This document shows, in pieces, positions 36,914 to 48,248 of a stretch of 64,000 nt of DNA (position 1 is the stretch's first letter; each line of letters begins with the position of its first letter). Both the position numbers and the translations under genes were made by a program. Source of the DNA: Mansonella perstans (lineage: Eukaryota > Nematoda > Chromadorea > Rhabditida > Onchocercidae); assembly GCA_037074765.1 (NCBI GenBank), contig JBAMDO010000165.1, forward strand, positions 1-64,000, given 5' to 3'. Below the pieces are notes generated by a model that saw only the letters and a program-made list of their open reading frames with translations, made no database searches and was not told the origin of the DNA.

Positions 36914-37429
36914 TACTAATGACTTCGGCAGCGTTTTTTCCATATCATTACATTGATTGTTAGTGATGATAATAATTAACATGAAGAACATCATTCAGTA
37001 ACAATAATAGAAATAATAATGATGATGATGATAATGTTGACAATAATTAACATGAAAGATATCATTCAGTAACGATAATAATGAATAATAATGATGGCAA
37101 TGAAATGACTGTGAAAAGGAAATGCATTCAATAAATTGTATTTTGGAGATAGAATGCATTTAGCATGCATGTCATAGGCTGATTAAGCTATGTCTAAGGC
37201 CTAAGTCTAGACCTGACACTAATCTTCAGTCATTATTTATTTGTCCACCACTTCCTTGTTTCCCGTCTTTTTTATTTTTTTTTTCAAAAAATATTGAATA
37301 GATTGAAATTCGAGTCGAAGTATACAACAAATAATGTACAGCGAAATTTTATATTTACCATATGTATTCTTCAATTTAATAAAATTTCAATTTTTTCAAT
37401 TTTGCGAAATTTTTTTTTCACACAGAGCT

Positions 37430-37650
37430 TTACAATTTACATGTAAACTTTTGCAGTTGACACGGAATGTTATTCATAGTTGACGCAGGTGAAGCTAATC
37501 ATATTTTTTGACTTAAAAATAAAATTTCATTTTTTTTTTATTTTCTGAAATTTTCGACAGTTGATGCAGATTATTTATAATTCACACGTAAACTTTCATT
37601 GTTGACACGGAAATATTCATGGTTAACACGAACAAAGCTAATCACGATTA
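37430..37650 (+). repeat. Diverged direct duplication (about 145-bp spacing)
   Basis: Two blocks share ACAATTTACATGTAAACTTT/ATAATTCACACGTAAACTTT, GTTGACACGGAA, TATTCAT and AAGCTAATCA in the same order. GTTGACAC-like words recur five times across the pair. Confidence 0.7.
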
Positions 37651-39717
37651 TTAAATATTACCGTTACTATAGCAACACGTATACATCAAATTTTTAAGGT
37701 CATTATTATGACAATTAATCATTACTTTTATAGTGATAAAAAAGCATGAAAAGCCAACAGACAAACAGATTGATGAGCACACGCATCCATGAATAAATCT
37801 TTTTAGGCTTTATATTTGAATTTAATCCTAAAATGAAATAATACTTTTAATACTGTGCGATTGAATAAATAGCCTAGCTATATGCATATTTGTTGTTTGC
37901 ATTTGTTGCACAATAATTCCCCGGAGAAAAACTGCATAATAAATGGTCAGCCTGACTTGGCTAGCAGGCGAGTTGAATTTCAAAACTTCTTCAAATTATA
38001 ATAATACTTTTAATGCTGTACGAATTAATGAATAGTCTAACTTTTTTTGCTTTCAGGCTTTTTTTTTTGTCTTCTCTATTATTTTAAAATTATTTTAATT
38101 TTTCCTTTTCAATCTCTTTTTTTTATGCTATCGTGAAAATTAAGCTGTCCATGCTTCCTTTTTTTTTTTAAATCTCAATAATCTTTCATTTTTTAAAGCT
38201 ACTTTTTCCATTTTTAAATCTTCACCAAATTTTCACTAATCATTCAGCCTTCAGCCATTTGCATTTTCTTTTTAAGCTTTCTTTCCTGCCTTTTTTTTTT
38301 CCTTTTTTTGTTCAATAAGTTATTTTAATTATAGGGAAGATGAAAGTTGATAGCCTTTAAAGCCATTTAATGAGAAAAAAACTGTTATATTATTTCAATT
38401 TATTGATGGAAATTACAAATTTTTTTTTAAAAAGTGTATTTAAATAATAAAAAGCTTATTCACGAAATATTTTCTGCTTTCTACCCATATAAAATGACAA
38501 ATGACATTACTTGTTCAAGTTATCTAAACATCAAAAAATCAAAGTTCATAATTTTGAAATTCTTTTACTAAATAATTGCAAATTAGCTATTAATAAAATG
38601 AAATACATTTATTCGTTAGCCCAATCATTTTTAAAATGGAATTTGAGTTTCTCAAGCAACTAATATTGAAAATGAAACAGATAATTTAATTTCTATATAA
38701 CGAATATGCAATTTATGTGTCTCTTTGAGTAATATGCATAAATACAAACAGCAATTCTTTTCTCGTGTATGTAGTACTATGTTCATTATGTCTAGTAGTC
38801 AATGGTCCAATTTCCGGATACTAGACTCATCGTTTCATTCCATAGTATTGCTTAACTAACATAAAAATTGCTAATGAAATTTCAGAATTTTTTTTTGGCA
38901 TTTTTTATTTTTTACAAAACTTGCAGAAAATTGATTAGTTTGGAAAAAAAGTTTGCTCTTTTATTTTGTATCTTTTGATAATTTTCCCAGTAAAACATTT
39001 CATTATTAATTTGTGATATTTTGCTTAAGAATCATTAAAGGCTATTAGAAAATTGAAAAACACTTTATGTTTGGATGAACTGAAATATTATTAATGGATT
39101 AATAATCAATCATTGCGATTAACTGAAATGTTGAATATTAATCTAAAAATGATATCATCAGTCAGCTGCTGAAATATATTCGCTATACAATAATAACACA
39201 GTATAATAATACAGTATTGCCATAGACAGTATATTTTATTTTTTATAGTACGATAAAATAGCGATTTTCGGTGATGTTTTGTCTGAAAAAAAAGAAAGCA
39301 AAAATTTTTCTGTTCAAAATGGTTCATCCAAACTAATTGCACTGAAATAAAATGGCAGCTTAAAAAAAATTATGATAATATTCATTTAACAGCGTCAACG
39401 TCTCTGCGGTACACATTTCAGTTCTTGTGGAGTTTGTATTCAATAATATCTCATCTCATAGACCTATCTCACTAATCAGAGTAATAGCATTAAGTTTTGG
39501 AATTTTAAAGATTAATCAATAAAAGAAAAAAACTTATCATTTATATTGAATACGAAAGACTCATCAAAAAGTAGTGAAATTCCGGGTATAATTATCGTAT
39601 GGTAATTGAATTTCAATTTAGTGAGTTCCGGATATAATCGAATAGATTTTAATATAGATTATTACAATTTTCCGAATTTTTTTTGAAAAGTTTTTTTTCC
39701 TGATAAGTATATTTTGT

Positions 39718-39915
39718 AAAATATGAAATGATGTTAGCACTTGGCCTTATTCTATAAAGGCTTAAATTTGGCTTAAAGTCGAAATATTAGAAAGTTTTTT
39801 CCTAGCTATTCAACTATATTAAATTTATTGGTTTTTAACTGGCTTTATTTTAGGCAAAATATGATAATAGCATTTAGACCTCATTTTATAAAGGCTTAAA
39901 TTTGACTTAATTGAT
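39718..39915 (+). repeat. Diverged direct duplication (about 137-bp spacing)
   Basis: AAAATATGA, TTAGCA, and TATAAAGGCTTAAATTTG followed by (G/A)CTTAA recur in the same order near 39718 and 39857. Confidence 0.75.
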
Positions 39916-40272
39916 TAGCAATTTTTAAGTTATATGATATTTTTTTAAAGACATTTAGCATATGTTTTTTGCTTTCTTGTCACATTTGACATACGTGAAT
40001 AAAATCATGTTTAAAACATGTTACGTGTTCAGTTATTCAAATGAGATGAAAATTTGAATTATAAATGAATCAGTTTTTCATTTTTATAATATATGTGCTA
40101 TTTTATGCTGTTCATCTTTGCATTCAGTTATAATATCTATCCAGGGTTAAAGGTCAGCTAGTACTTCATTTTCATTCTGCACTCTTTCTATTTTTGTTTG
40201 ATTCATAGAATTTAGTTAACTTCAGTTTCATCCATTTCATCCACAATTAACATCCCATTTTATATATTGCAG

Positions 40273-40360
40273 GAATTAAGTATGATTTCGAAACAACGAT
40301 GCAACATTACAATCACACCCATAGTGGATGCAATAATTTTGACCAAAATGGATTAGAATA
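40273..40360 (+). other. Possible terminal exon with two open frames
   Basis: A good acceptor (ATATATTGCAG, ending 40272) is followed by GC-richer sequence. One frame runs to TAG and another to TAA, both within about 90 bp. The second contains YDFETTMQHYNHTHSGCNNF. No upstream partner exon was established. Confidence 0.2.
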
Positions 40361-40837
40361 AACTTTAGTCCATTGAAATAGCTTAGAATCAAATTAGATT
40401 AAAGCCTAGAGTGAATGCCAGGATTTGTTCTTTACATTCATCATTCATTAGTCAATCATTTATCTGTTTGTATGACATTACTCTTTGACTACTCTTTGGC
40501 TACTCTTTGGCTAACAAACATATCTACCTGTAATTTATTTGCATAAAGCAAAAAAAAGAAAAAACAGCGATTTTGTCACATGTGTCGCATATGCAGATGT
40601 TTTAAATTATAATAAAGCATTAGTTTATTAAAAGTTAAATGCAATATTTCGAGATTATTTCAGGATCATTTTTTCACGATAGCTATTTAGCACTAATATA
40701 CGTTGCTTCTCCTTTTGTTATTTTTTTTTTTTTTACTTGAAATAAATTTAATTTTCACAAACTTTCAAGCAACAAAAAATGATAGTATAATAATTTATTA
40801 TTCGAAAATTTTCTGCAAATTTGCAACGTAGCATATT

Positions 40838-41035
40838 TAAAATAAGATCGTAATAAATTGGTGTCAATGTCAGCACTTAAAAAAAGTTTCATTTTTTGGA
40901 TTTAAATTCAGGATTGATAACAATGACAATATGCGTTGATAAGGATATGACATTATTTTTCGAGCACCATCATCATCATCATCAAATCTAAAATAAGATA
41001 ATGATGAAATTGATGTCAATGTCAGCATTTAAAAT
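40838..41035 (+). repeat. Diverged direct duplication (about 145-bp spacing)
   Basis: AAATAAGAT, then GATGTCAATGTCAGCATTTAAAA (GGTGTCAATGTCAGCACTTAAAA in the first copy), occur near 40842 and 40990. A short CAT run lies between them. Confidence 0.7.
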
Positions 41036-41283
41036 AATTATCGAAAGTGAAAGAAATTTAAAATGGCTAACATTTATAAGCAACATTATTTAGAAGCCTA
41101 TCGTGTTTTAGAGTTTTTAATTATAAAATGAAGTTTAAAGCTTAAAGGTCAAAGTGTCATTACCAAAAAAAGAAAAAAAAAGATATTCTCTTTTGTGTTG
41201 TACAATCGAAAAATATTGAAATGAAAAATGACCAAACAAATGATTTCCGTTTTCTTCATTTTTTTTCACTTCAATCTTACAAT

Positions 41284-41642
41284 CTATTTATCCTTGTACA
41301 CACCATCATGAACCAATGAAATCCGTTTACGTTTTTCTTCATCATTCTTCTTCGATTCTTCGATCATCATCAAATAGACACCGATATTTAGCAGCGCAAA
41401 CCAGTTTCACTTTCTCATCTTGCGCATCATACACATCATTCAATTAAAATATTTTCATTAAAATTTTTCCTTTCTCGTTCATTACATCAAAAGTTTTACC
41501 GCTCCATTTGATAATGAATTATTTAAATTCAAATGGTTTTTTTTCCATTCACTTCTTTGGATATTTCTTGCTTGAAATGTTTACATAAATAATCAATGTG
41601 TATCTTCGGCGAGATGCAAACTTTCAAATTGACGTAAACTTT
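41284..41642 (-). pseudogene. Decayed coding sequence of unknown family, minus strand
   Basis: Read on the minus strand, three consecutive blocks in different frames have protein-like composition. Block 1 (41642-41529) contains VNLKVCISPKIHIDYL. Block 2 (41536 to about 41330) contains WSGKTFDVMNEKGKILM and VYDAQDEKVKLVCAAKYRC, and is interrupted by in-frame TAA codons, one at 41446-41444. Block 3 contains SKKNDEEKRKRISLVHDG and ends at TAG 41286-41284. The blocks join only through frameshifts and no GT-AG introns fit, so I read this as an intronless, broken gene such as a processed pseudogene or TE fragment. Similar but weaker signal continues to about 41.8 kb. The family is not recognised. 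Confidence 0.4.
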
Positions 41643-43335
41643 TTAGTAATTTTCATTTTCCTACTTAATGTCAACATTTTGTTCATCAATTTCACGTAAT
41701 CTTCGACGTATCCAAATTTATTTATTATCATTAAATTATACACATTTTTGATTTAATGATTCATATCAATTACATATTGAGGCATTTTAATGTCCATGAA
41801 CTATTTCTCTGCGAGTATTTGCATCGGATCAAAATTAGTTTTGACTGATTGTTGTTACCATACTTTGTTTTGATAACAAGATTAAATTGTAATACTGATC
41901 AACTTTTTTTTTTTGAAAAAATTCAAATTCTTGTCATAGTTTTTCCTCAATTTGCTTTTGAATTTTTTTTTTGGGAAATGTTTAAAATCAGTGTTATGAA
42001 ATGTATTAATTTTTATTTAGAAATAATTATTAATTAATTTAATGCTATTTAAATCATGAAATGTTTGAATTTGAATAAATTACATTCAAGAAAAAAGGGA
42101 GAAAGATTGTTTTTCAGTCATTTCAACATGAAGCAAAAAATTAATTTCCAAAATTAAGTAAATAATTTGAAAATTACCTATCATCTATTTCATTTAGTCA
42201 GTTTGTGGAGAGTATGATTTTCCGCTAAGGTTTATTAAATACATTATGATTTTACGCAATCACTAATGTGAATTTAAATACTGATGTGAATTGAAATCTA
42301 TTCGATAATTTTATTCGATACTATTGCTTCACCAATAGATGTTTATATTGATGTAGTAAATTGACATTCATCCATTTATTCAGTTGATAACATCTTTTTT
42401 GCCAGCAAAGTATTGATGTGAATTGATATTTATTCGTTTTTCTAGTCTATTATATATACTAATGCAAATTCATATTCCATCGGTTGCTGAGTGTTCCAAG
42501 CATTCTCTTGATTTAATTATCGTACACTGGAAATAGTCGTAAAATAGCCTATTATTTTGACTAAGCTCAAAATTAAACCCGATAAGCTTTCAGATCGCTA
42601 ATATCTCATTCTCCTCTCTCTGTTTTTCTCTTTCTTTTCCAGATAATATTTCACATTTAAAATGTTTCTAAATTATCAAAAGTACTTCGTCTGCATATTA
42701 TTATGCAAAATATTATTTATATTTATGAGAATCTGTCTGCGACATTGAAATTGAAAGCTTGCTAAGGCTTGCTAAAATTTTTTTTGTCACTTCAAACTAG
42801 ACTTTAATTAAAAAAAGGAAAAGAAAGAGACGAAAGAATCCATCATACATCTTTCATTTTAACTATTTTTCTTTTTTCATTTCACTATTTTTTTTTTCAG
42901 TTAATCGTTATCAACATTTTAATGTACATATATGCATACATATAGCTAAAACCAGAATTAAATGACCAGAAATATTTATATCCAAAAGTAAATATTCATT
43001 GCTAGGCTTCACTCATCAAATTACCCTAATTTCAAATAAAAAAATTTTTTTTTTACCTCTTCTTCTTTCTCTCTGTCTCTTTTTGCTATTCCTTATAATT
43101 ACCGTTTGTCATAATTACACGAAATTTTTACAAAGTTAAAAATTAATTTTAATACACAAAGCGAAATTGTTCTTTTTTCCTTTTTTTCTCCTTCATGCTA
43201 GTACCTTTTTGTTGCAAAGATTTTAAGTTTAAATAACATGCATAGATTTCACATTTGTACGGACTGATTTTGCATCTTAATGCAATCCATTTCTTATTTG
43301 TTCAGAAATTTTCCACAATTGACATTAACAATAAG

Positions 43336-43615
43336 TTTGAAATTCGAAAATACTAGTTTTCTTTAATAAATTTTAAAAATATAATATTTTTCAAAAATAT
43401 AGTGTCCTTTCAAAAATACGGCAGCCTTTCAAAAATATAATATTCATTAAAAATTACAGTATCCTTCCAAAAATATTTGAAATTCGAAAATACTAGTTTT
43501 CTTTAATAAATTTTAAAAATATAATATTTTTCAAAAATATAGTGTCCTTTCAAAAATACGGCAGCCTTTCAAAAATATAATATTCATTAAAAATTACAGT
43601 ATCCTTCCAAAAATA
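43336..43615 (+). repeat. Perfect 140-bp tandem duplication
   Basis: 43336-43475 is repeated without a visible mismatch at 43476-43615. Each copy has an internal looser repetition of CAAAAATA words about every 20 bp. The identity indicates a recent duplication or an assembly artefact. Confidence 0.95.
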
Positions 43616-44367
43616 CAATATTCTTCAATAAATTTTTATTTCTTGTAAAAATTCAAAAGTTCTACTTTTAACCTTTTTGCACTTCAAGATTTTAAATTTG
43701 GAAAACAAATAAGTTCGAATTAATTTTTAGTGAACATATAGTTGTACAGAAAAGTGATATTATTTCAATAATAGTAAAATAAGATATTCTATAGTATATA
43801 CAGTATAAAATTTAAAAAAAAGAAAAATGAAACTTACACTTACAGTAAGGCATCTAAAATTATTAAGAGCTCGTCAAATATTGTTAAAGTTTGCTAAATT
43901 TATAGCAATCCTTTTTACACTTATCAAATTCAAATTCAGAATTAAACTTAAACCTACCAAATTCAAATTTAGATTTAAAACTTAAACTCAACAAATTCAT
44001 TCCACGTATTATAAGTATTGCTTTTAATTTCGAATTCTTCAAATTTTTGTTTTTTCCAAAATTTTGATATTTAAATGTTATCAAATTTAGTATGCTCGCC
44101 AAATTCTATATTCATTTTTGAATTATGAATAAAATGAAAGAAAAATGCAAAAAAAATTGTAAAGAAATGGTATTTTGAATTTAAGAAATCAACACAATAA
44201 TGATGTTAGCATAAAGCGGTAGTAAAGGAAGCATTGAAAAATAAAAACAATAAAATCGATAAGAAAAAGATAAAAAAATCTTTTTTGGCACAGTTTTTTT
44301 ATTATAAAAATTAAAAAGAAAAAACTAAATTTGTAATTTTCATTTTTTTGTCGTTCGTATTAATTTT

Positions 44368-44719
44368 TCATTTTTCAAATTTTCTGTCATTTACAATCTT
44401 ATTAAACACAATTTGCATAATTATTACAATGCATGGAATGAATGAATGAATGAACAAAAGAAGAAATGGTAAATTAAAAATACAATTTGATTTTTTTTCC
44501 TTCCATCTAAATATTTTCCTTATTTTTTGGGCTTTGCACTTCCATGATTCCATACAAACATTTCCACTAAATGATGGAAGTTCTGAAAGTGATTTCAAGG
44601 AAAGTACTTTTATATCTTATATCATTTCGAGATTATTCTAGTTTTGAGGCATGATGGGTTTTAAGGACTTACTTCTCGACCAGACATTGCACCTGTCTCC
44701 GGAAACAGCTCATTCACCC
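44368..44719 (-). other. GC-richer patch with a well-formed minus-strand intron
   Basis: The minus strand shows GAA|GTAAGT (donor at 44672) and CACTTTCAG (acceptor at 44583), defining a 90-nt intron typical of nematodes. The left segment (44719-44673) and the right segment can be joined in more than one open frame: one gives NELFPETGAMSGRE then NFHHLVEMFVWNHG to a stop at 44520, and another gives GDRCNVWSRKLPSF and runs to 44368. I cannot choose between them. It may be a small gene, part of a longer one, or chance. Confidence 0.25.
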
Positions 44720-44998
44720 CTAATTTTTATATCTTATGCATTTTCAAATTCCAAAAAAAACAAGTTGCAAATTATTTGTTTTTAAATTTCTTTTTATTAG
44801 TGGAGAATATCTGTTGGAATTACTTTTATTGCTTCATTACTTTTCCCATTTTTTTTCGCGCTTTTTTTTAACGCCTTTCTTACTGTTTCAGTTGATTAAT
44901 TTTAATTTTTTTAAAATATTGACTTTTCTTTTTTGTTTGTTTGTCAAACATAACTCTTTTAGGAAGATGGGACAAAAAAAGTGAAATGTCACTTCTAG

Positions 44999-45396
44999 TC
45001 ATTTTCTTATTTCTGCATCAATTTCGTATTTCTGTTCCAGAAAACATTCACGCACTTTTTGCTGGCGAATATACTAAAATATCAATTGGTATTCATTTAA
45101 TAATAAAAGGTCATTTCTTTAAAATTCAAAAATTTAAATTCATTTCGAAAATATCCTTTAAATAAATATTTAATAATTAGAGCTAAATTATAATTATTAA
45201 AAATTGCTTAATTTATTCTGTGAAGTTTATTTTATTTGTTATTTTGCTGCATTATTATTCTTGCACTCATTATTTTCACTCACTAGTTTTTGTGTTTTTT
45301 TCCGTTAATTATTTTTTGGCATACTGCTTTCCTTAAATCGCGGTACGATACGGCCGCATGATATTTTCCCAAATTTCGTGCTGAGCATTTTGTCAT
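44999..45396 (-). CDS. Possible small two-exon gene, unrecognised
   Basis: Minus strand: ATG at 45396, exon to 45325, donor GTATGC, acceptor TTTTAG, second exon 45073-44999 ending TGA. The phase is 0 and the product 48 residues. It reads MTKCSARNLGKYHAAV then YRDLRKAYIRQQKVREC and ends LEQKYEIDAEIRK, a Lys/Arg/Glu-rich composition that looks coding. The frame stays open upstream of the ATG through a hydrophobic segment, so a longer form with a membrane helix is possible. The stop TAG abuts the acceptor, which supports real splicing. With no homology to lean on, this could be chance. Confidence 0.3.
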
Positions 45397-45603
45397 AAAT
45401 ATTAATCCGATAATTTCAAGAAAACAATAACAAAAATACGCGATAGTTCTGTAGCATTGTTAGTTTTGTTGCTAGAATTTATGCTAATTTAGTAGAAATT
45501 TCAATCGCAGCAAAAATTGTCAAATTTGTTAATATTAATGGATGATAAATTAGTCAAAGAAAAACAGCAAAAAGAATATTACGAATGAATAGAGGATTGT
45601 TGC

Positions 45604-45817
45604 GATATTTCTTGGCGATTTTCAATTAAAATCTCATTAATTTTTCATTAAATCACATAATACAATGACTTCAATTTATTCAGCATTTTCCTTGGTCTTT
45701 TTTCCAATATGATATTTCTTGGCGATTTTCAATTAAAATCTCATTAATTTTATATTAAATCCCATAATACAATGACTTCAATTTATTCAGCATTTTCCTT
45801 GGTTTTTTTCCAAAGAA
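45604..45817 (+). repeat. 107-bp tandem duplication
   Basis: GATATTTCTTGGCGATTTTC starts both copies, at 45604 and 45711. The copies differ at only a few positions. Confidence 0.93.
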
Positions 45818-46163
45818 CAATGTTGATATATTATTAAATTTTCATGTGCATTGTTTAAAATTGCTTTTAACACATGCTCTTTTTTTTGCCATTTTTCCAA
45901 TCACAATTATATTAAATTGTTTCTTAGAATTAAAAAAAAATTTTCCGCTCTGAAATTATTTCAGTAATTTCAAAAATTCAATCCGAATATCGTATAATAA
46001 TTTATTGAACATTGAAATTAACAAGTTAGAACAAATTATGTTTCACGTAAGAAATTAATGTTTTATTTGCTAACTAAAAAGTATTGTTTAGGAATAATGA
46101 GTTAAACTTGGAAGAATAATGGCACTATTTTATTATTTGACTTATTTTTTTCTCATTCCAATT

Positions 46164-46419
46164 ATTGCTACAATATAATTATTTAACATTATCATTCTAC
46201 AGTGTGATGTATGCTACAGTAGCAATTACATATAACGGTACGTTGCTTGCTACAGTACCAATGCAGTAGGCTAAAAGCTTACAGTAGGCTAAAAGCTATA
46301 GTTGAACCAAAAATTAGCAGGAAATATTGGAAGAAAAAAAAGAACGGAAAGAAAGAAGATATACGAAATATTTTTGCAAAATTTAACTAAAATAATAGCA
46401 GGGGAATAAAGGAGACAAG
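46164..46419 (+). repeat. Dispersed repeat, copy B
   Basis: The same-orientation relative of 24856-25065. This copy carries an extra internal duplication of CAGTAGGCTAAAAGCT at about 46267-46300. It has no coding capacity or terminal inverted repeats that I can see. Confidence 0.7.
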
Positions 46420-47939
46420 TTTCAAACGATTGAACATTCGTTATGGTTAATATTCTTGCACAAAAACTTTATTTATCAACCATAATTTAATTTTAATCGC
46501 ACCAGTGTATATTTCCAGATATATTTATTAAAAATGAAAAAATTGTTCAAGTAATGATTGTGTATTGACAATTCACTTTCAACTAATTAATTCCAATTTT
46601 CCGAATTTTTCAATTCAAAGTTTTTTAGATTTTTTGAAAACCGATTTGAACATATTTGATAATTGGATATATATTGAATATACTCGAATTTTCCACCTCA
46701 TTGTTCAAATATTTCGCATATATTTAAGTCAAGAAAATTTTATTCTTTTAATAAAATTTAATTATTTTTGAGCCCCTAATAGAAACAACAGAAAAATACC
46801 TTTTTCTTATTAGTTTAACATTTATTGACTTCTCATTAATTAAAAATTTTGTTAATATAAAATTTCACCTATTTATGGTCAAATTTAATCTAAAAAAGAA
46901 GTTAAAGAAAAGAAAAAAATATTTGGGATAATTGAAAAAGGAAGTATTATTTATAAATACGTTCATTTCTTCAATAAATAAATTTTTTTTTTAATAAAAA
47001 CTTATTACCTTACACAAATATTATTATGAGAAACAGGAAGGATTTTTTTTTTTATTTGCGTTTTATTTCCTTACTCAGATAAAACAAAAAATAAAATTTT
47101 CGTACAAAGCTGTGTTTTATGTATTTTTTGAAGAAATGAAAAAATAAATTCCGTAAAGTGGAATTTTTTTTTCATTTGTGCTAAAGTTTGTTGCACTTTT
47201 ACATTTCTTCAATTTATTGTGAGAAAAGCTTATTTCAGTCACAATTTAAAAATGAATGAAAAAATTTTTTAATTTTGAAATGAAATAAATAATTTTTGTA
47301 AATGGAAAATTCTCACAATGCAATGAACAAAATAAAAAGAAAATTTCATCGGCGAAGTACAAAAACGAAAATCAGGCAACACTTTTGAGGCTCAATGATT
47401 AAATTCAAATTTTGAGTTTATTTTTTTCTTCTAGAAATTTCTACGCTTCTTTATATTTTTAACAGATCGACTTTAATAATCGATTTGCTACATCCTACGA
47501 TTGATTTTTATAGAACATATCAGATCGATAGTATAAAAATAAGTTTGTTATGAACCATAAAACTTTGTCATTTCGCTTTAATTTAATAAATGATCAGTTA
47601 GCAGCCAAGTTTAAATAGTTTGGTTTAACTTATTGCTTGAAAACTTCTATGAAATGAAGAAATTTTGAAAATATGCCCTAAATATATGTTTGATAGAAGA
47701 GAATGAAATAAAGATAAGATATTTTTTGCAGTACAACTTTTTTCTTTTGTCAATTAATTTTCTTTTTGTTTACATAAATATGAGTAAAAATTTAAAATTT
47801 CGAAATTATAATTATTTCCAGTTGATTCCTTTTTCCAGAAAACTACTTTTTTTTATTACATCTAAAGTGAAAAAAAAAATTTGATAAGAGGCAATTGAAC
47901 CGATTTTAGGGAAGTCTTAAGAAATTAGGTATCATTTAT

Positions 47940-48112
47940 ACTGTGCTTTTCAAATTGAAATCATATTTCTTCTTCTTTGGAATAGCTTTCAATTCAAGTG
48001 ATATTTCTCCTTCATAATAGTTTTTTTTACTGTGCTCTTCAAATTCAAATCATATTTTTCTTCTTTGGAATGGCTTTCAATTCAAGTGATATTTCTCCTT
48101 CATAATACTTTT
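47940..48112 (+). repeat. 89-bp tandem duplication
   Basis: ACTGTGCT begins copies at 47940 and 48029. Both contain TTTCAATTCAAGTGATATTT and differ by a few bases. The array ends about 80 bp before the acceptor of the next gene. Confidence 0.9.
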
Positions 48113-48179
48113 TTTTTTTTATTTAAGATCTCGTATTTCCGAAATTTTTTAATCAAATATATCTGAAAATATATATTGT

Positions 48180-48248
48180 GTAATTTTATAGGTATAATCT
48201 TTTATATTTGATAAGCGGGCATCACTACCAATATCAAATGCTGCTACA
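48180..48248 (+). other. Acceptor and 57-nt 5' leader of the downstream gene
   Basis: AATTTTATAG ends at 48191. An in-frame TAA at 48195-48197 shows that the frame of the ATG at 48249 cannot extend back through this site. The exon therefore begins with 5' UTR, added by either trans- or cis-splicing. A second AG at 48215 would give an in-frame extension, but only with an unseen upstream exon. Confidence 0.45.

Larger units (their letters stand above)
32611..48191. other. Gene-poor, repeat-rich 15.6 kb interval
   Basis: No complete gene was recognised. The interval contains the repeats and candidate coding fragments listed separately: a GC-richer island (33925-34440), an exon-like repeat ORF (36692-36913), a decayed coding segment (41284-41642, minus), possible small minus-strand exons (44.4-45.4 kb), and several tandem and direct duplications. 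The remainder is AT-rich sequence with long A and T runs in which I see nothing. Confidence 0.55.

Noticed and set aside
39391..39450. Short frame with RLCGTHFSSCGVC, reminiscent of an insulin-like B chain
   Set aside because: The cysteine spacing does not fit insulin A or B chains, and no signal peptide, A chain or splice sites are nearby.
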